Assembly: GCF_001592935.1 (NCBI RefSeq)
Contig: NZ_LRDB01000023.1
Span: forward strand, 1-64,000
Length of the DNA: 64,000 nt
DNA from: Roseivirga echinicomitans
GTDB taxonomy: Bacteria > Bacteroidota > Bacteroidia > Cytophagales > Cyclobacteriaceae
Direction: 5' to 3'
Part shown: in pieces, positions 26,814 through 36,368 of the stretch
Numbering within the stretch: position 1 is the stretch's first letter
Layout: the number at the start of each line of letters is the position of its first letter
Translations under genes and position numbers: made by a program
Notes under the pieces: model-generated
Seen by the model: only the letters and a program-made list of their open reading frames with translations
Database searches by the model: none
What the model was told of the DNA's origin: nothing

Positions 26814-28442
26814 TCAGGTTTGAATGATCCCTACATTGAATTGTTCACGAATTGGTGCTTGATTGGCTGCTTGAATGCCTTTAGCAATCACCTTTCTGGT
26901 GTCCAAAGGATCGATGATGCCATCTACCCAAATTCTAGAAGCAGCATAATATGGACTCAATTGCTCATTGTAGCTGTCCGTGATTTCTTCCAACAGTTTT
27001 TTCTCTGCTTCTGGTTCAATTATTTTGCCCTGCTTTTTTAAAGAAGCCACTTTAATCTGAAGCAATGTTTTGGCTGCTGCTGCCCCACTCATTACCGCCA
27101 TTTGGGCCGTTGGCCAAGCATAAATCAATCGTGGATCATAGGCTTTTCCGCACATGGCATAGTTACCTGCTCCGTAAGAGTTACCAATTAGGATCGTGAA
27201 TTTTGGCACTACGGAATTGGCCATTGCATTTACCATTTTGGCTCCATCCTTAATAATACCACCATGCTCTGCTCGGCTGCCCACCATAAACCCACTCACG
27301 TCTTGTAAAAAGACCAATGGAATTTTACGCTGGTTGCAGTTCATGATAAAGCGTGCTGATTTATCAGCTGAATCGGAATAGATCACTCCGCCCATCTGCA
27401 TTTCGCCTTTTTTAGACTTTACGATTAATCGCTGATTCGCCACAATTCCCACAGCCCAACCATCGATTCGGGCATAACAGCAAACAATAGATTTTCCATA
27501 GCCTTCTTTGTATTCGTCAAACTCAGAGTCATCGACTATGCGTTTGATGATTTCTTTGATCTCATAAGGCTTCACCCTACTGTCTGGCATAATGCCATAC
27601 ATTTCTTCTGGATTTTCCTTTGGCACCTTAGGTTCCTTTCTATCAAAACCTGCTTTTTCGAAGTCTCCAATTTTATCGAAAACGCTTCGGATATAATCTA
27701 GGCAAGCTTGGTCGTTCGGGAATTTGTTATCGGTTACGCCTGATATTTCAGATTGCGTAGTTGCGCCCCCCAATGTTTCATTATCTATACTTTCGCCAAT
27801 AGCGGCTTTCACTAAATAAGAGCCCGCTAAAAATATGGATCCTGTTTTGTCTACAATAGCAGCTTCATCACTCATAATTGGCAGATAAGCACCGCCTGCC
27901 ACGCAGCTGCCCATAATGGCCGCTACTTGAATAATACCCATAGAGGACATTTTAGCATTATTCCTGAACTGTCTTCCGAAGTGCTCTTTGTCAGGGAAAA
28001 TCTCGTCCTGCATAGGAAGATACACGCCAGCACTGTCGACCAAATAAATCACCGGCAATCGATTTTCCATGGCTATTTCTTGGGCACGAAGGTTTTTCTT
28101 GGCGGTAATTGGAAACCAGGCTCCTGCTTTCACCGTGGCATCGTTGGCTACAATCATACAATCGCGCCCACTCACTTGGCCAATACCAGTCACCACCCCT
28201 CCAGATGGGCAACCGCCTTCATCTGCATACATGCCATCGCCAGCAAAGGCTGCTACTTCTAAAAAGTCACTTCCTTCATCAATCAGGTATTCGATTCTTT
28301 CGCGCGCAGTGAGTTTGCCTTTCTTATGCTGAGATTCAATCTTTTTTTCGCCTCCACCCAATTTTACTTCTTTGAGTTTTTCATCGAGTCTATACACCAA
28401 TTGGCGCATGGTGTCATCGTTTTTATTGAATTCAATATCCAT
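26814..28442 (-). CDS. Acyl-CoA carboxylase carboxyltransferase (beta) subunit, methylcrotonyl-CoA type
   Basis: 542 residues from the ATG at 28442 (a TTG two codons upstream is the only other choice). Two crotonase-like halves are visible: the N-half with [19 protein letters not shown] and VDSAGVYLPMQDE, the C-half with FLQDVSGFMVG and GNSYGAGNYAMCGKAY. The SAGVYLP and AGNYAMCG variants fit the methylcrotonyl/geranyl-CoA group better than PccB, so leucine degradation is likely. No biotin carboxylase/BCCP subunit is nearby. It overlaps no gene and is followed directly by the SirB1-like gene. Confidence 0.85.
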   Translation of the reverse strand: MDIEFNKNDDTMRQLVYRLDEKLKEVKLGGGEKKIESQHKKGKLTARERIEYLIDEGSDFLEVAAFAGDGMYADEGGCPSGGVVTGIGQVSGRDCMIVANDATVKAGAWFPITAKKNLRAQEIAMENRLPVIYLVDSAGVYLPMQDEIFPDKEHFGRQFRNNAKMSSMGIIQVAAIMGSCVAGGAYLPIMSDEAAIVDKTGSIFLAGSYLVKAAIGESIDNETLGGATTQSEISGVTDNKFPNDQACLDYIRSVFDKIGDFEKAGFDRKEPKVPKENPEEMYGIMPDSRVKPYEIKEIIKRIVDDSEFDEYKEGYGKSIVCCYARIDGWAVGIVANQRLIVKSKKGEMQMGGVIYSDSADKSARFIMNCNQRKIPLVFLQDVSGFMVGSRAEHGGIIKDGAKMVNAMANSVVPKFTILIGNSYGAGNYAMCGKAYDPRLIYAWPTAQMAVMSGAAAAKTLLQIKVASLKKQGKIIEPEAEKKLLEEITDSYNEQLSPYYAASRIWVDGIIDPLDTRKVIAKGIQAANQAPIREQFNVGIIQT

Positions 28443-28545
28443 ATGCAAGTGTTAGCCCGATAAGACCGGGAGTATGTATTATTACCTTTGATCTAAAGTA
28501 AACCCAAGATTGATGATATCAAAAAGAAGTTAATCGCTCAGGACT

Positions 28546-29499
28546 TTATTTTTTCTTCTTGTCTGCAGGAGGTCTGTTCTTTCTTCCAAAGATTGAAAAA
28601 TGAACATAGCGTTTAGGGTTCTCTCTTAGGTCTATGAACAAACTATCTAAATCAGTCATAGAGCTATTCAGTGCATTGTACAATGAGTCATTGGTCATCA
28701 GCTTCCCTAGCGTACCTTCATTAGAGTTTAGTTTACTCATGAACTCTTGAGTTCCTAATAAGACTGAGTCCATACGCATCAAGCGAGACTCAATATCAAT
28801 GGCATTCATTTTTTCACCTAGTTTGGTATACTCAGCAAGCAGAGGTGTTATTCCCCCCATTGCTGCTACCATGGAATCGGTGACGTAATCTATTCTAAGC
28901 TTAATTTGCTCCATGGCGATATTTACCGAGTCGGTCATATATACCAGTTTATCACTAAAATACTTGAAATTGTCTATCGCCAAGGCGATGGTATCGGCCC
29001 TTGAGGCAAATGGCTCCAATACATCGTTTATCTTTTTCACTACTGAATTCAGACTATTGGCTGCGGAAAGACCTTCTTCAGTAATCATTTCAGCAATACC
29101 TCTGTCCATTTCGCCTCCTAAAAAGTCTCCATCCTGAAGCAGCCTCTCTCCATCTGGGTTTAAGATTAACTGAACCTCTAAGGCGCCCAAAATATCAGGC
29201 TTGGCCAATCTTGCCACGGTGCCTTCCTTCATTTTTATGGTATTGTCTATGGCGAGTGTCACCAATATTTCGTTGTAGGTATCAGAGCTAAATTTGCGCT
29301 CAAGTACAGTCCCAACATTCAATCCGTTAAGTATTACTCTGTCGCCTTTACTTAGGCCACTAATATTGCTATACGTAACGTAATAGGTGTTTAGCGGAGA
29401 AAAAACATCAAGTCCCCTTAAATAGTTGAAACCTATATAGAGTGAGCCCAACATGAGCACCGCAAATAAACCGACCTTAAATTCTCTTCCTTTTGCCAC
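28546..29499 (-). CDS. MlaD/MCE family protein
   Basis: 317 residues: one N-terminal membrane anchor (about 8-24), an MCE domain (about 38-115, with GLSKGDRVILNGLNVGTVL), and a long helical tail to residue 300 that should oligomerise. MCE proteins bind lipids in the periplasm and connect inner and outer membranes for phospholipid transport (Mla/Yrb/Pqi systems). No ABC partner (MlaE/F) is in the window. It starts 3 bp after the amidase stop, so both belong to one envelope operon. Confidence 0.87.
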   Translation of the reverse strand: MAKGREFKVGLFAVLMLGSLYIGFNYLRGLDVFSPLNTYYVTYSNISGLSKGDRVILNGLNVGTVLERKFSSDTYNEILVTLAIDNTIKMKEGTVARLAKPDILGALEVQLILNPDGERLLQDGDFLGGEMDRGIAEMITEEGLSAANSLNSVVKKINDVLEPFASRADTIALAIDNFKYFSDKLVYMTDSVNIAMEQIKLRIDYVTDSMVAAMGGITPLLAEYTKLGEKMNAIDIESRLMRMDSVLLGTQEFMSKLNSNEGTLGKLMTNDSLYNALNSSMTDLDSLFIDLRENPKRYVHFSIFGRKNRPPADKKKK

Positions 29500-29502
29500 T
29501 AT

Positions 29503-30309
29503 CTATTTTGTTGATTCCAAATAGTCAATATAATCTCTAATTCCTCTAAAAATTGCTGAGGCTAAATATTCTTGTACCTCGGCTGAACCGAGTTCCCTTT
29601 CCTCCTTTGGGTTTGTAAGATAGCCAAGTTCTATCAAAACACTAGGCATAGAAGTATTCCATAATACCCAAATACTTGACTGTTTCACCCCCCTGCTCTT
29701 CCTTCCTGCCCTTTTAGAAAACTGATTTTCAACATTTTGCGCTAAGAGAATACTGTTTTCTTGATATGCTTCCTGCATAATAGAAAAAGCAATATTTACT
29801 TCAGGTGAGGTAGGATCAAAGCCTTGGTACTTCTCTTTATAGTCTTCTTCCAACAAGATTACAGAGTTTTCTCTTTTGGCTACTTCAAAATTCCCACCTT
29901 CATTCTTTACTCCCATTACGTAAGTTTCAGTTCCATACACCCCTTCATTACCCGCAGGCATTGCATTGGCGTGGATAGAAACGAATAAATCAGCATCTGC
30001 GTCATTGGCCATGATGGCACGAACTTTGGGATGGCTGTAATCATCAGTTTTTCTAGTATAGATAACCTCAACGTTTTCTAAAAGTTCATTTAAATACGCA
30101 CCCACTTTCATGGATACGGCCAGTACAACATCTTTTTCGAGTAAGTTTTTTCCTCGTGTACCGGAATCTTTTCCGCCATGCCCTGGATCAATCACTACTT
30201 TAAATTTAGGCTTAGCAGTTTGAGATAACCCTTGATATGGAGCAAAAACTATTAAAGCCAATGATAAAACAAGGAAAGCAACTCTATTATTTTTTACTTT
30301 GGTTCGCAT
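29503..30309 (-). CDS. N-acetylmuramoyl-L-alanine amidase (Amidase_3)
   Basis: 268 residues from the ATG at 30309. A longer frame exists upstream but it overlaps the divergent gene and lacks a signal; the chosen start gives a normal signal peptide (VAFLVLSLALIVFAPYQGLS). Zinc ligands are His44 in DPGHGG, Glu58 in LLEKDV and His in VSIHANAM; the catalytic Glu is in LIELGYLTN. The enzyme cleaves the amide bond between MurNAc and the stem peptide in the periplasm during division or recycling. It forms an operon with mlaD and shares its 5' end with the lptD-like gene. Confidence 0.92.
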   Translation of the reverse strand: MRTKVKNNRVAFLVLSLALIVFAPYQGLSQTAKPKFKVVIDPGHGGKDSGTRGKNLLEKDVVLAVSMKVGAYLNELLENVEVIYTRKTDDYSHPKVRAIMANDADADLFVSIHANAMPAGNEGVYGTETYVMGVKNEGGNFEVAKRENSVILLEEDYKEKYQGFDPTSPEVNIAFSIMQEAYQENSILLAQNVENQFSKRAGRKSRGVKQSSIWVLWNTSMPSVLIELGYLTNPKEERELGSAEVQEYLASAIFRGIRDYIDYLESTK

Positions 30310-30313
30310 AGAA

Positions 30314-33124
30314 ATGGTTATTAGAATACCTTTACACAAAAATCTGAATTTTTTCCATAAAGCGAAAAATCCTTTGGTCTCTGTTAAAAACATATCTTTC
30401 ATATTAGTTTTACTACTGACGGCATTTGGCCTGAGGGCCCAAGAAGGAAGTTTAAAGAATGATCCAGTACAGATCGACCCCGCTCCGCTCGGCACCAGTC
30501 CAACAACAACCAGACCAGTTGGCACAGACACCCTCAAAATCAACAATAATGGCATAGAAACTACAATTTTATACTATGCCGAAGATTCGATCATTACCAA
30601 AACTGCTACGAATGTAACGTACTTATATGGAAATGCTTACATCGAGTATGGTGATATTAAACTAGATGCTGCACAAATTATTATTGACCGAAATCAGAAT
30701 GAGCTTATTGCCAAAGGAGTACAAGACTCCACAGGCAGCTGGGTTGGCCTACCTGTTTTTCAAGACAAGGCTGGAGTGTATGAAACTAGAGGTATTCGCT
30801 ATAATTTCGCCACCAACCGTGCAAAAATAACAGGGGTAGTTACTCAACAAGACGAGGGCTACGTTTCTGGAGAAGAAATCAAGAAAAACCAAGACGGAAG
30901 TGCTTATATCAAAGGGGGTAAGTTTATTCCTTGTGCCGATCTTTTAGCCACTACTTTCATTAGGGCAGAAAAAATCAAGGTGATTCCAGGGGATAAGATC
31001 ATTACTGGGCCAGCACAATTATACATTGGTGACATCCCTACTATTTTCGCCTTACCTTTTGCCTTTTTTCCAGATGTTAAAAGTGATGCACAATCTGGTA
31101 TTCTGTTTCCAAAGTATGGTGAAGAAAGGGTGCGAGGAATTTTCTTGCGTGAAGGCGGTTATTTCTTTGGTAACAATGAGTACATAAGAACAGCCGTTAC
31201 TGGTGATTATTACTCCAAGGGTAGCTTCGGATTAAATGTGCGTTCCACTTATAAAAAGCGTTATAAATATAGCGGTAGTATAGACCTTAAATACAATAAG
31301 AGTTATACTCCAGAAATAGATGAAAACCCTCTAAATTCAAATGATTTCTGGGTTTCCATTTCTCATAGACCTGAGACCAGGGGTAAAACACGTTTTTCAG
31401 CGAGCATCAATGCAGGAACGAGTTCATACAATAACAACAACATTTCCACTGAAAATTTTCAGAATTCCATCCGTTCAGAATTCCGTTCCAACGTATCACT
31501 ATCGGGAAGTTTCGCTAATAACAAGTTCAATTATGGTTTAAGCGCACGCCACTCACAGAACATTCAAACGAACATTCTTGATGTATCCTTGCCCGAGTTT
31601 ACATTGAGCATGACCAGGGTAATGCCATTTTCATTTGCCGAACAAGAAGCCCTAAAAAGACTTTCTTTTTCATGGGCATTCAGTACATCGAATAAGATCA
31701 CAAACTTGGTGAGGCCCAATACTGCTGGATTCGATATTGCTAACAGCACCAATGAGGCCGACACCATTGCTGTTACATTTGCCAAGCTCCCTGAGTTGTT
31801 TGCAAACGCTCAAAACGGTGCAAGGCATTCAATTCCTATTTCCACTTCCTTCCCTTTATTGGAAAATTTTAATGTTTCTCCTTCTATCAATTTTCAGGAA
31901 TTATGGTATTTAAAAGAGTTGGATTACACTTATTTAGAGGATGAAAATGCAGTCCGAATAGATACATTAAGCGGATTTTCTAGGGCTACTACATATGGTG
32001 CAAGCGTTAGCGTTTCTACTCAATTGTATGGCTCTAAAAACTTTAAGCCCAGCAGCAGGGTTGAATCAATACGCCACATCGTGTCTCCTTCACTAGACTT
32101 CAGTTATCGCCCTGATTTCGGTCAGGAAAAGTATGGCTATTATAAAAACATACAAGTAGACACAACCTCAACGGGGGAACCCGTTTATCGTTTTTTATCT
32201 AAATACAATGGCTTTGTCTATGGAAGTCCAAGCTTAGGAGAATCAGCAGCCATTGGCTTCATTGTAAATAACAAGGTGGAAATGAAGGTAAGGAGCGACA
32301 CGGCTAAATCGGAAAAGGTATCAATCTTTGAAAACTTGTCTTTTTCTACCAGCTATAATTTCTTGGCCGACTCCTTCAACCTTTCAGACTTTAATGTAAG
32401 CGCTAGAACAAGCCTGTTCAAGAAAAAAATTGATGTAAGTGCAGCGATTACTCTAGACCCCTACACTTACCTGACTACCAACGATGGCGAAGGAGATGTG
32501 ATTAGAAGAGTGGACGTAGTAGCGCTGACACAAGGAAATGGTATTGGAAGGGTAAAAAGTGGACGCTTTTCCCTCAGCACCAACCTTAACTCAAAAGCAT
32601 CCACCAATAGGCCATCATCTTCAATGGGCGGTAGTGCTGGCGGTTTAGCTTCGATTGAAGGAGGAGGATTTGGTGATATTGGAAATGGAACCGACAATGG
32701 TTATGGCACCATGAACAACGGAGAATCAAACAATCAGCAGCGGGTACCTCAGTATTTTGACGACCCCAATGCATACATCGATATTTCGGTGCCTTGGAAC
32801 GTAAGTTTCAGCTATAATTACTCCTTTAATCAGTACCTGAGTAATAATGAATTTAATACTACCACGAGGCAATCCGTTAAAATGAGCGGAAACTTGTCCC
32901 TCTCTGAAAAATGGCAGCTCACCTTTAATACGGGTTACGATTTACAGCTAAAAGAATTCACCCAAAGCTCATTGGGTGTTTACCGCGACCTAGGCTGCTG
33001 GGAATTAAGTGGCAACTGGATTCCATTTGGGCGATTTACCTCCTACTCTATCGACATTCAAATCAAAGCTTCGGCCCTTAAAGATTTGAAACTAAGCCGC
33101 AGAAGAAGCTTCTTCGATAATTGA
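30314..33124 (+). CDS. Putative LPS assembly protein LptD (OstA-like)
   Basis: 936 residues from the ATG at 30314 (a TTG five codons upstream is the alternative). Signal peptide near residues 22-42, then an OstA/LptA-like beta-jellyroll (LYGNAYIEYGDIKLDAAQIIID), followed by ~700 residues of amphipathic strands as expected for a large outer-membrane barrel, with a Gly/Ser-rich insertion near 760-790. LptD inserts lipopolysaccharide into the outer leaflet. Bacteroidota LptD is divergent and lacks the four Cys of the proteobacterial protein; the assignment rests on domain order and is less certain than for E. coli LptD. Divergent amidase-mlaD context supports an envelope role. Confidence 0.78.
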   Translation: MVIRIPLHKNLNFFHKAKNPLVSVKNISFILVLLLTAFGLRAQEGSLKNDPVQIDPAPLGTSPTTTRPVGTDTLKINNNGIETTILYYAEDSIITKTATNVTYLYGNAYIEYGDIKLDAAQIIIDRNQNELIAKGVQDSTGSWVGLPVFQDKAGVYETRGIRYNFATNRAKITGVVTQQDEGYVSGEEIKKNQDGSAYIKGGKFIPCADLLATTFIRAEKIKVIPGDKIITGPAQLYIGDIPTIFALPFAFFPDVKSDAQSGILFPKYGEERVRGIFLREGGYFFGNNEYIRTAVTGDYYSKGSFGLNVRSTYKKRYKYSGSIDLKYNKSYTPEIDENPLNSNDFWVSISHRPETRGKTRFSASINAGTSSYNNNNISTENFQNSIRSEFRSNVSLSGSFANNKFNYGLSARHSQNIQTNILDVSLPEFTLSMTRVMPFSFAEQEALKRLSFSWAFSTSNKITNLVRPNTAGFDIANSTNEADTIAVTFAKLPELFANAQNGARHSIPISTSFPLLENFNVSPSINFQELWYLKELDYTYLEDENAVRIDTLSGFSRATTYGASVSVSTQLYGSKNFKPSSRVESIRHIVSPSLDFSYRPDFGQEKYGYYKNIQVDTTSTGEPVYRFLSKYNGFVYGSPSLGESAAIGFIVNNKVEMKVRSDTAKSEKVSIFENLSFSTSYNFLADSFNLSDFNVSARTSLFKKKIDVSAAITLDPYTYLTTNDGEGDVIRRVDVVALTQGNGIGRVKSGRFSLSTNLNSKASTNRPSSSMGGSAGGLASIEGGGFGDIGNGTDNGYGTMNNGESNNQQRVPQYFDDPNAYIDISVPWNVSFSYNYSFNQYLSNNEFNTTTRQSVKMSGNLSLSEKWQLTFNTGYDLQLKEFTQSSLGVYRDLGCWELSGNWIPFGRFTSYSIDIQIKASALKDLKLSRRRSFFDN

Positions 33125-33177
33125 TTTTTTTAAGATGTTAGATCTTAGATAATAGACCTTAGACCAAAGTCAAACAG

Positions 33178-33300
33178 CCTTTCAGTCCTTGTTGGTGTTC
33201 TTCACCAACAAGCCACCTTAATTAATCACTGAAAGGATTTTTTTTGATAAATTACAGGAGATATGTACGCCTGAGATGTAGCGAATAGATAACGTTATGC
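33178..33300 (+). repeat. attC-like cassette repeat A
   Basis: A ~120-bp element. It has nested stems: outer CCTTTCAGT / ACTGAAAGG and inner CTTGTTGGTG (33188-33197) / CACCAACAAG (33203-33212) with loop TTCTT. A conserved GATAAATTACA follows, and the element ends AACGTTATGC (33291-33300), 25 bp before the DUF6090 ATG. The terminal GTTATGC resembles an integron attC R box (GTTRRRY). Confidence 0.65.
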
Positions 33301-33324
33301 TTCATTATGGCAAACTGTTAACCA

Positions 33325-34035
33325 ATGATAAATTTTTTCAGAAAAGACAGACTACAAATGCTCTCTAAAAACAAATTCAGCAAATATCTGCTTTATGCAA
33401 TTGGAGAGATTGTACTCGTTGTGATTGGGATTTTAATTGCAATTCAGATTAATAATTGGAAGCAATTAAATGTCGAAAACAAATTAGAGCGAAAATACCT
33501 CAACAATCTAATCACTGAATTAAAGCAAGATTCTATTGGTCTAAAGAACAATTATCTAAAACTCGAAAGACAAGCAAGAACCAAAAGTCTTTTCTTGGAT
33601 ATGGTTAAGGGAAAAATTCAAACCGATTCCATTATAGAATACTTTGAATACCAATGGCAACCGATACAACCCTATGTTCCAATAAAATCTACTTACATAG
33701 AAATGAGTGCTAATTCTCATTTAAGAATCATAAGAGACGATATGATTCGAGAGCGAATTATCAAATTCTATAACAGTTATGAGGCATTGGAAAAAGAAGA
33801 AGACTTTTTAACGCAAACCTCTACAGAAAATGTGTTAAACATGATCTCAGAAAGGCTTCCCGATATGTCAAATTACAGTATCGATGATATCATGTCCTTA
33901 AGACACGACACTCATTTACTGAATACGATTCAGCTCAATGGCGCTTATACCAGGAGAGATAATTACAAAAAAACGATAACCGACTGTTCAACCTTGATTG
34001 CGCATATTAAAGAATATCAATCCACATTGAATTAA
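33325..34035 (+). CDS. DUF6090 family protein
   Basis: 236 residues. The N-terminus (SKYLLYAIGEIVLVVIGILI, about 18-37) is the signature of DUF6090, a Bacteroidota family with a single transmembrane helix after a basic cytoplasmic start and a mostly helical remainder. Function unknown. Members often occur in several copies per genome, mainly in variable regions. It is the first gene of the repeat-bounded array: repeat A ends 25 bp before its ATG and repeat B begins right after its stop. Confidence 0.85.
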   Translation: MINFFRKDRLQMLSKNKFSKYLLYAIGEIVLVVIGILIAIQINNWKQLNVENKLERKYLNNLITELKQDSIGLKNNYLKLERQARTKSLFLDMVKGKIQTDSIIEYFEYQWQPIQPYVPIKSTYIEMSANSHLRIIRDDMIRERIIKFYNSYEALEKEEDFLTQTSTENVLNMISERLPDMSNYSIDDIMSLRHDTHLLNTIQLNGAYTRRDNYKKTITDCSTLIAHIKEYQSTLN

Positions 34036-34040
34036 AGAAG

Positions 34041-34150
34041 CTTCCGCCCTTATTGTTGTTCTTCACTAACTAGCCACCAATCGTTAGTCACTGAAAGGAA
34101 GTTTTTAATAAATTACATCAGATAAATGTGGTGAATTTGTAGCGTTGCGT
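34041..34150 (+). repeat. attC-like cassette repeat B
   Basis: Diverged copy. CTTCC / GGAAG and a weakened central hairpin (TTGTTGTTCTTCACTAACTA) lie left of AATAAATTACATCAG; the end is AGCGTTGCGT (34141-34150), with a shortened 3' part. No clear matching 5' box is seen near the DUF6090 stop. Confidence 0.55.
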
Positions 34151-34220
34151 AACACAGTGGAAAATAAAACCAATGCTGATTACCTTAAAAAGCGTTCATT
34201 AATTATTATACAGTATTGTG

Positions 34221-35060
34221 ATGAGAAGTTTTTTTAATACAGCATCCTTTTCAAGCCTATCCCCTCCACTGCCCAATCAGGTTAAGGAAGAAAAAATACT
34301 TTATTGGCTCACCATTACTGTTTCGCTGTTAGCAGTGCTAGAGTTTGGTCAAGATTATATCAAGTCCGTGTTGAATAACAGTGATTTCTCTTTAATGCAG
34401 TCATTATCATACAAGCTATTTTGGTTTGTATTTATACCTTTTACCCTCTTGCTTCTGCACTTGCAGAATAAATTCAACTTAAATACAGGTAAAAGGAAGA
34501 CTCTACTGAAAAAGTCCTTTCTAATTATCTGTATCACCTTATCACACTTATTAGTTTTCTCTTTACTTCTCTATATTATTTCATTTACAATAAATGGCGA
34601 ACCTTGGCCTTTAACTTTATTGTTAACTCAAAAGCTATCAACCCGACTCTATTTAGGACTCTCGTTCTACATTATCTTCTCTTTCATTTACTATCACTTT
34701 AGTCAAAAGGCCATAAAAAGCAAAGACCAAAAGAGTAACCTAAATACTTTTCGAATTAAAAATGGCAGCAAATCAACGTTCGTAGAAACTCAAAAAATAA
34801 ATTTCATTGTTTCTGATGGCCCATATTTAGAAGTCAATACCCTAGAAAATAAACATGTCATACTTGACAGTCTGAAGAATATCATCGAATCACTACCTGA
34901 AAACTTCAAGCGTATTCATAAGTCAACCATCGTGAATACTAACCAAATAGAAATGTCAAAATCACGAGGCAATGGTGACCACGATTTAGTATTAAAATGT
35001 GGAAAGACAGTTCGCCTTAGTCGTAATTATGCTCAATCTTTAAAAGGCATTCTACATTAA
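34221..35060 (+). CDS. LytTR-domain transcriptional regulator with membrane domain
   Basis: 279 residues from the ATG at 34221 (GTG immediately upstream). The first ~165 residues contain about four transmembrane segments; residues ~190-279 form a LytTR DNA-binding domain, recognisable by INFIVSDGPYLEVNTL, then the turn FKRIHKSTIVNTNQIE and VRLSRNYAQSLK. This is the typical Bacteroidota membrane-LytTR regulator without a receiver domain. It precedes the DoxX and dioxygenase-like genes by 150 bp and could control them (inference). Confidence 0.85.
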   Translation: MRSFFNTASFSSLSPPLPNQVKEEKILYWLTITVSLLAVLEFGQDYIKSVLNNSDFSLMQSLSYKLFWFVFIPFTLLLLHLQNKFNLNTGKRKTLLKKSFLIICITLSHLLVFSLLLYIISFTINGEPWPLTLLLTQKLSTRLYLGLSFYIIFSFIYYHFSQKAIKSKDQKSNLNTFRIKNGSKSTFVETQKINFIVSDGPYLEVNTLENKHVILDSLKNIIESLPENFKRIHKSTIVNTNQIEMSKSRGNGDHDLVLKCGKTVRLSRNYAQSLKGILH

Positions 35061-35210
35061 CTATCAGGTTATGCGGTAAACTCCTCAGGTTATAAATTAC
35101 CGCCCTCGTAGTCCCTTCCTAGTCCCTACATTTAGGCTCACACAAATCAAGCGCTAAGTGCACGCTCTTTTTCACAAGAAGTGTTCGGACAGTAAAATTC
35201 ATTAGACATC

Positions 35211-35654
35211 ATGGTTGAAAAGTATTTAACACCCCTTCTCCAATCTTCAAAAGATAAGGTATCTGGATTGGGTTTTCTTATGCTCAGAATAGGCACCTCC
35301 ACATTAATGGTTTACCTGCATGGTTGGCCAAAACTCAAGAATTACTGGGAGGACCAAAACAGCCTCCCAGAGCTCATTGGGCTAGGCTCTGAGAGTGGTT
35401 TACTACTCGCTATTTTTGCTGAGGTAATTTGTTCATTTCTTCTGGCCCTTGGTCTTTTGACTCGAATCGCGGTGATTCCGCTGTCATTCACCATGGTTGT
35501 TGCCGCTTTTATCTTTAATGCAGATCAAGCATTCATCGTCAAAGAGAAAGCCATATTATACTTGATTGTATATCTCTTCTTTTTAGTTGCAGGGGCAGGA
35601 AAATACTCGATGGATCACCTACTCGCGCAAAAAATAAACTCAAAAAAACAGTAA
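35211..35654 (+). CDS. DoxX family membrane protein
   Basis: 147 residues with four transmembrane segments. DoxX features are visible: LMLRIGTSTLMVYLHGWPKL in the first segment, GSESGLLLAIFAEVICSFLL in the second, LGLLTRIAVIPL, and a short charged tail. DoxX proteins are membrane components of quinone-linked or oxidative-stress systems; the substrate is uncertain. The downstream dioxygenase-like gene starts 16 bp after its stop, so they form one transcription unit. Confidence 0.82.
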   Translation: MVEKYLTPLLQSSKDKVSGLGFLMLRIGTSTLMVYLHGWPKLKNYWEDQNSLPELIGLGSESGLLLAIFAEVICSFLLALGLLTRIAVIPLSFTMVVAAFIFNADQAFIVKEKAILYLIVYLFFLVAGAGKYSMDHLLAQKINSKKQ

Positions 35655-35670
35655 TTAAAGAACAACTATT

Positions 35671-36291
35671 ATGAGACAATTTTTAATCATCCTTTCCTTG
35701 CTGACGCTCTTAAACAAAACCAGCTTAGCACAAGACAAACAAGTTGGAGGACGCTGTCAAGATTGTGAAGCACTAATGGACTATCACCTTTTTTCTATTC
35801 AGCCCAAAGCATCAGATACGTTGCCTGGCTTTCTGGAAAATACGCCTAAGATTAAAATATCAGGAAAAGTATTTGAAGCAGACGGAAAGACTCCAGCTAG
35901 TAACGTAATTCTATACATATATCATGTTGACAGAAATGGAATCTATCAACCTAGTGATAATCCAGTAGGATGGGAAAAGCTTCACGGACAGTATAGAGGC
36001 TGGCTAAAAACGAATAGCAACGGGGAGTACTCATTTTTTACCTTTAGACCTGCCCACTACCCTGAAGTTGAAGAACCTGAACATATTCATATCTATGTTA
36101 AAGAACCAAATACTACCCCATATTACATAGATAGTATTCTTTTTGAGAGCGACCCTATACTCACAGCAAAAATCAAGAAAGCTAAGAAAAATCGCGGTGG
36201 TTCAGGAATTGTCCGACTCGAAATAAAAAACGGCATTTGGACTGCCAATAGGAACATAATTTTAGGACTGAATATTCCCGATTATAAATAA
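35671..36291 (+). CDS. Exported intradiol dioxygenase-like protein
   Basis: 206 residues with a signal peptide (MRQFLIILSLLTLLNKTSLA). Residues ~65-200 match the intradiol ring-cleavage dioxygenase C-terminal beta-sandwich: GKVFEADGKTPASNVILYIY, then GEYSFFTFRPAHYPE and EHIHIYVKEP. The Tyr-His-His iron ligands are plausible as Tyr in HYPE and two His in EHIHIYV, with Tyr in NGIYQP as the fourth. Secreted members are usually not catechol enzymes of a degradation pathway, so the substrate is open. Paired with DoxX. Confidence 0.78.
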   Translation: MRQFLIILSLLTLLNKTSLAQDKQVGGRCQDCEALMDYHLFSIQPKASDTLPGFLENTPKIKISGKVFEADGKTPASNVILYIYHVDRNGIYQPSDNPVGWEKLHGQYRGWLKTNSNGEYSFFTFRPAHYPEVEEPEHIHIYVKEPNTTPYYIDSILFESDPILTAKIKKAKKNRGGSGIVRLEIKNGIWTANRNIILGLNIPDYK

Positions 36292-36368
36292 AGCATTAGG
36301 CAACAGACGATAGCTAGACAGATTCATCAAACAACTAAAACCCCCATTGCTTTACAGTCCATTTTTTC

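Noticed and set aside
30310-30555. Longer amidase start at 30555
   Set aside because: It would add 82 residues without homology, antisense to the LptD N-terminus, and would bury the signal peptide that starts at 30309.
35061-35210. Possible additional cassette repeat between LytTR and DoxX genes
   Set aside because: GGTTATGCGG occurs but there is no hairpin, no AATTACA block and no complementary left box.
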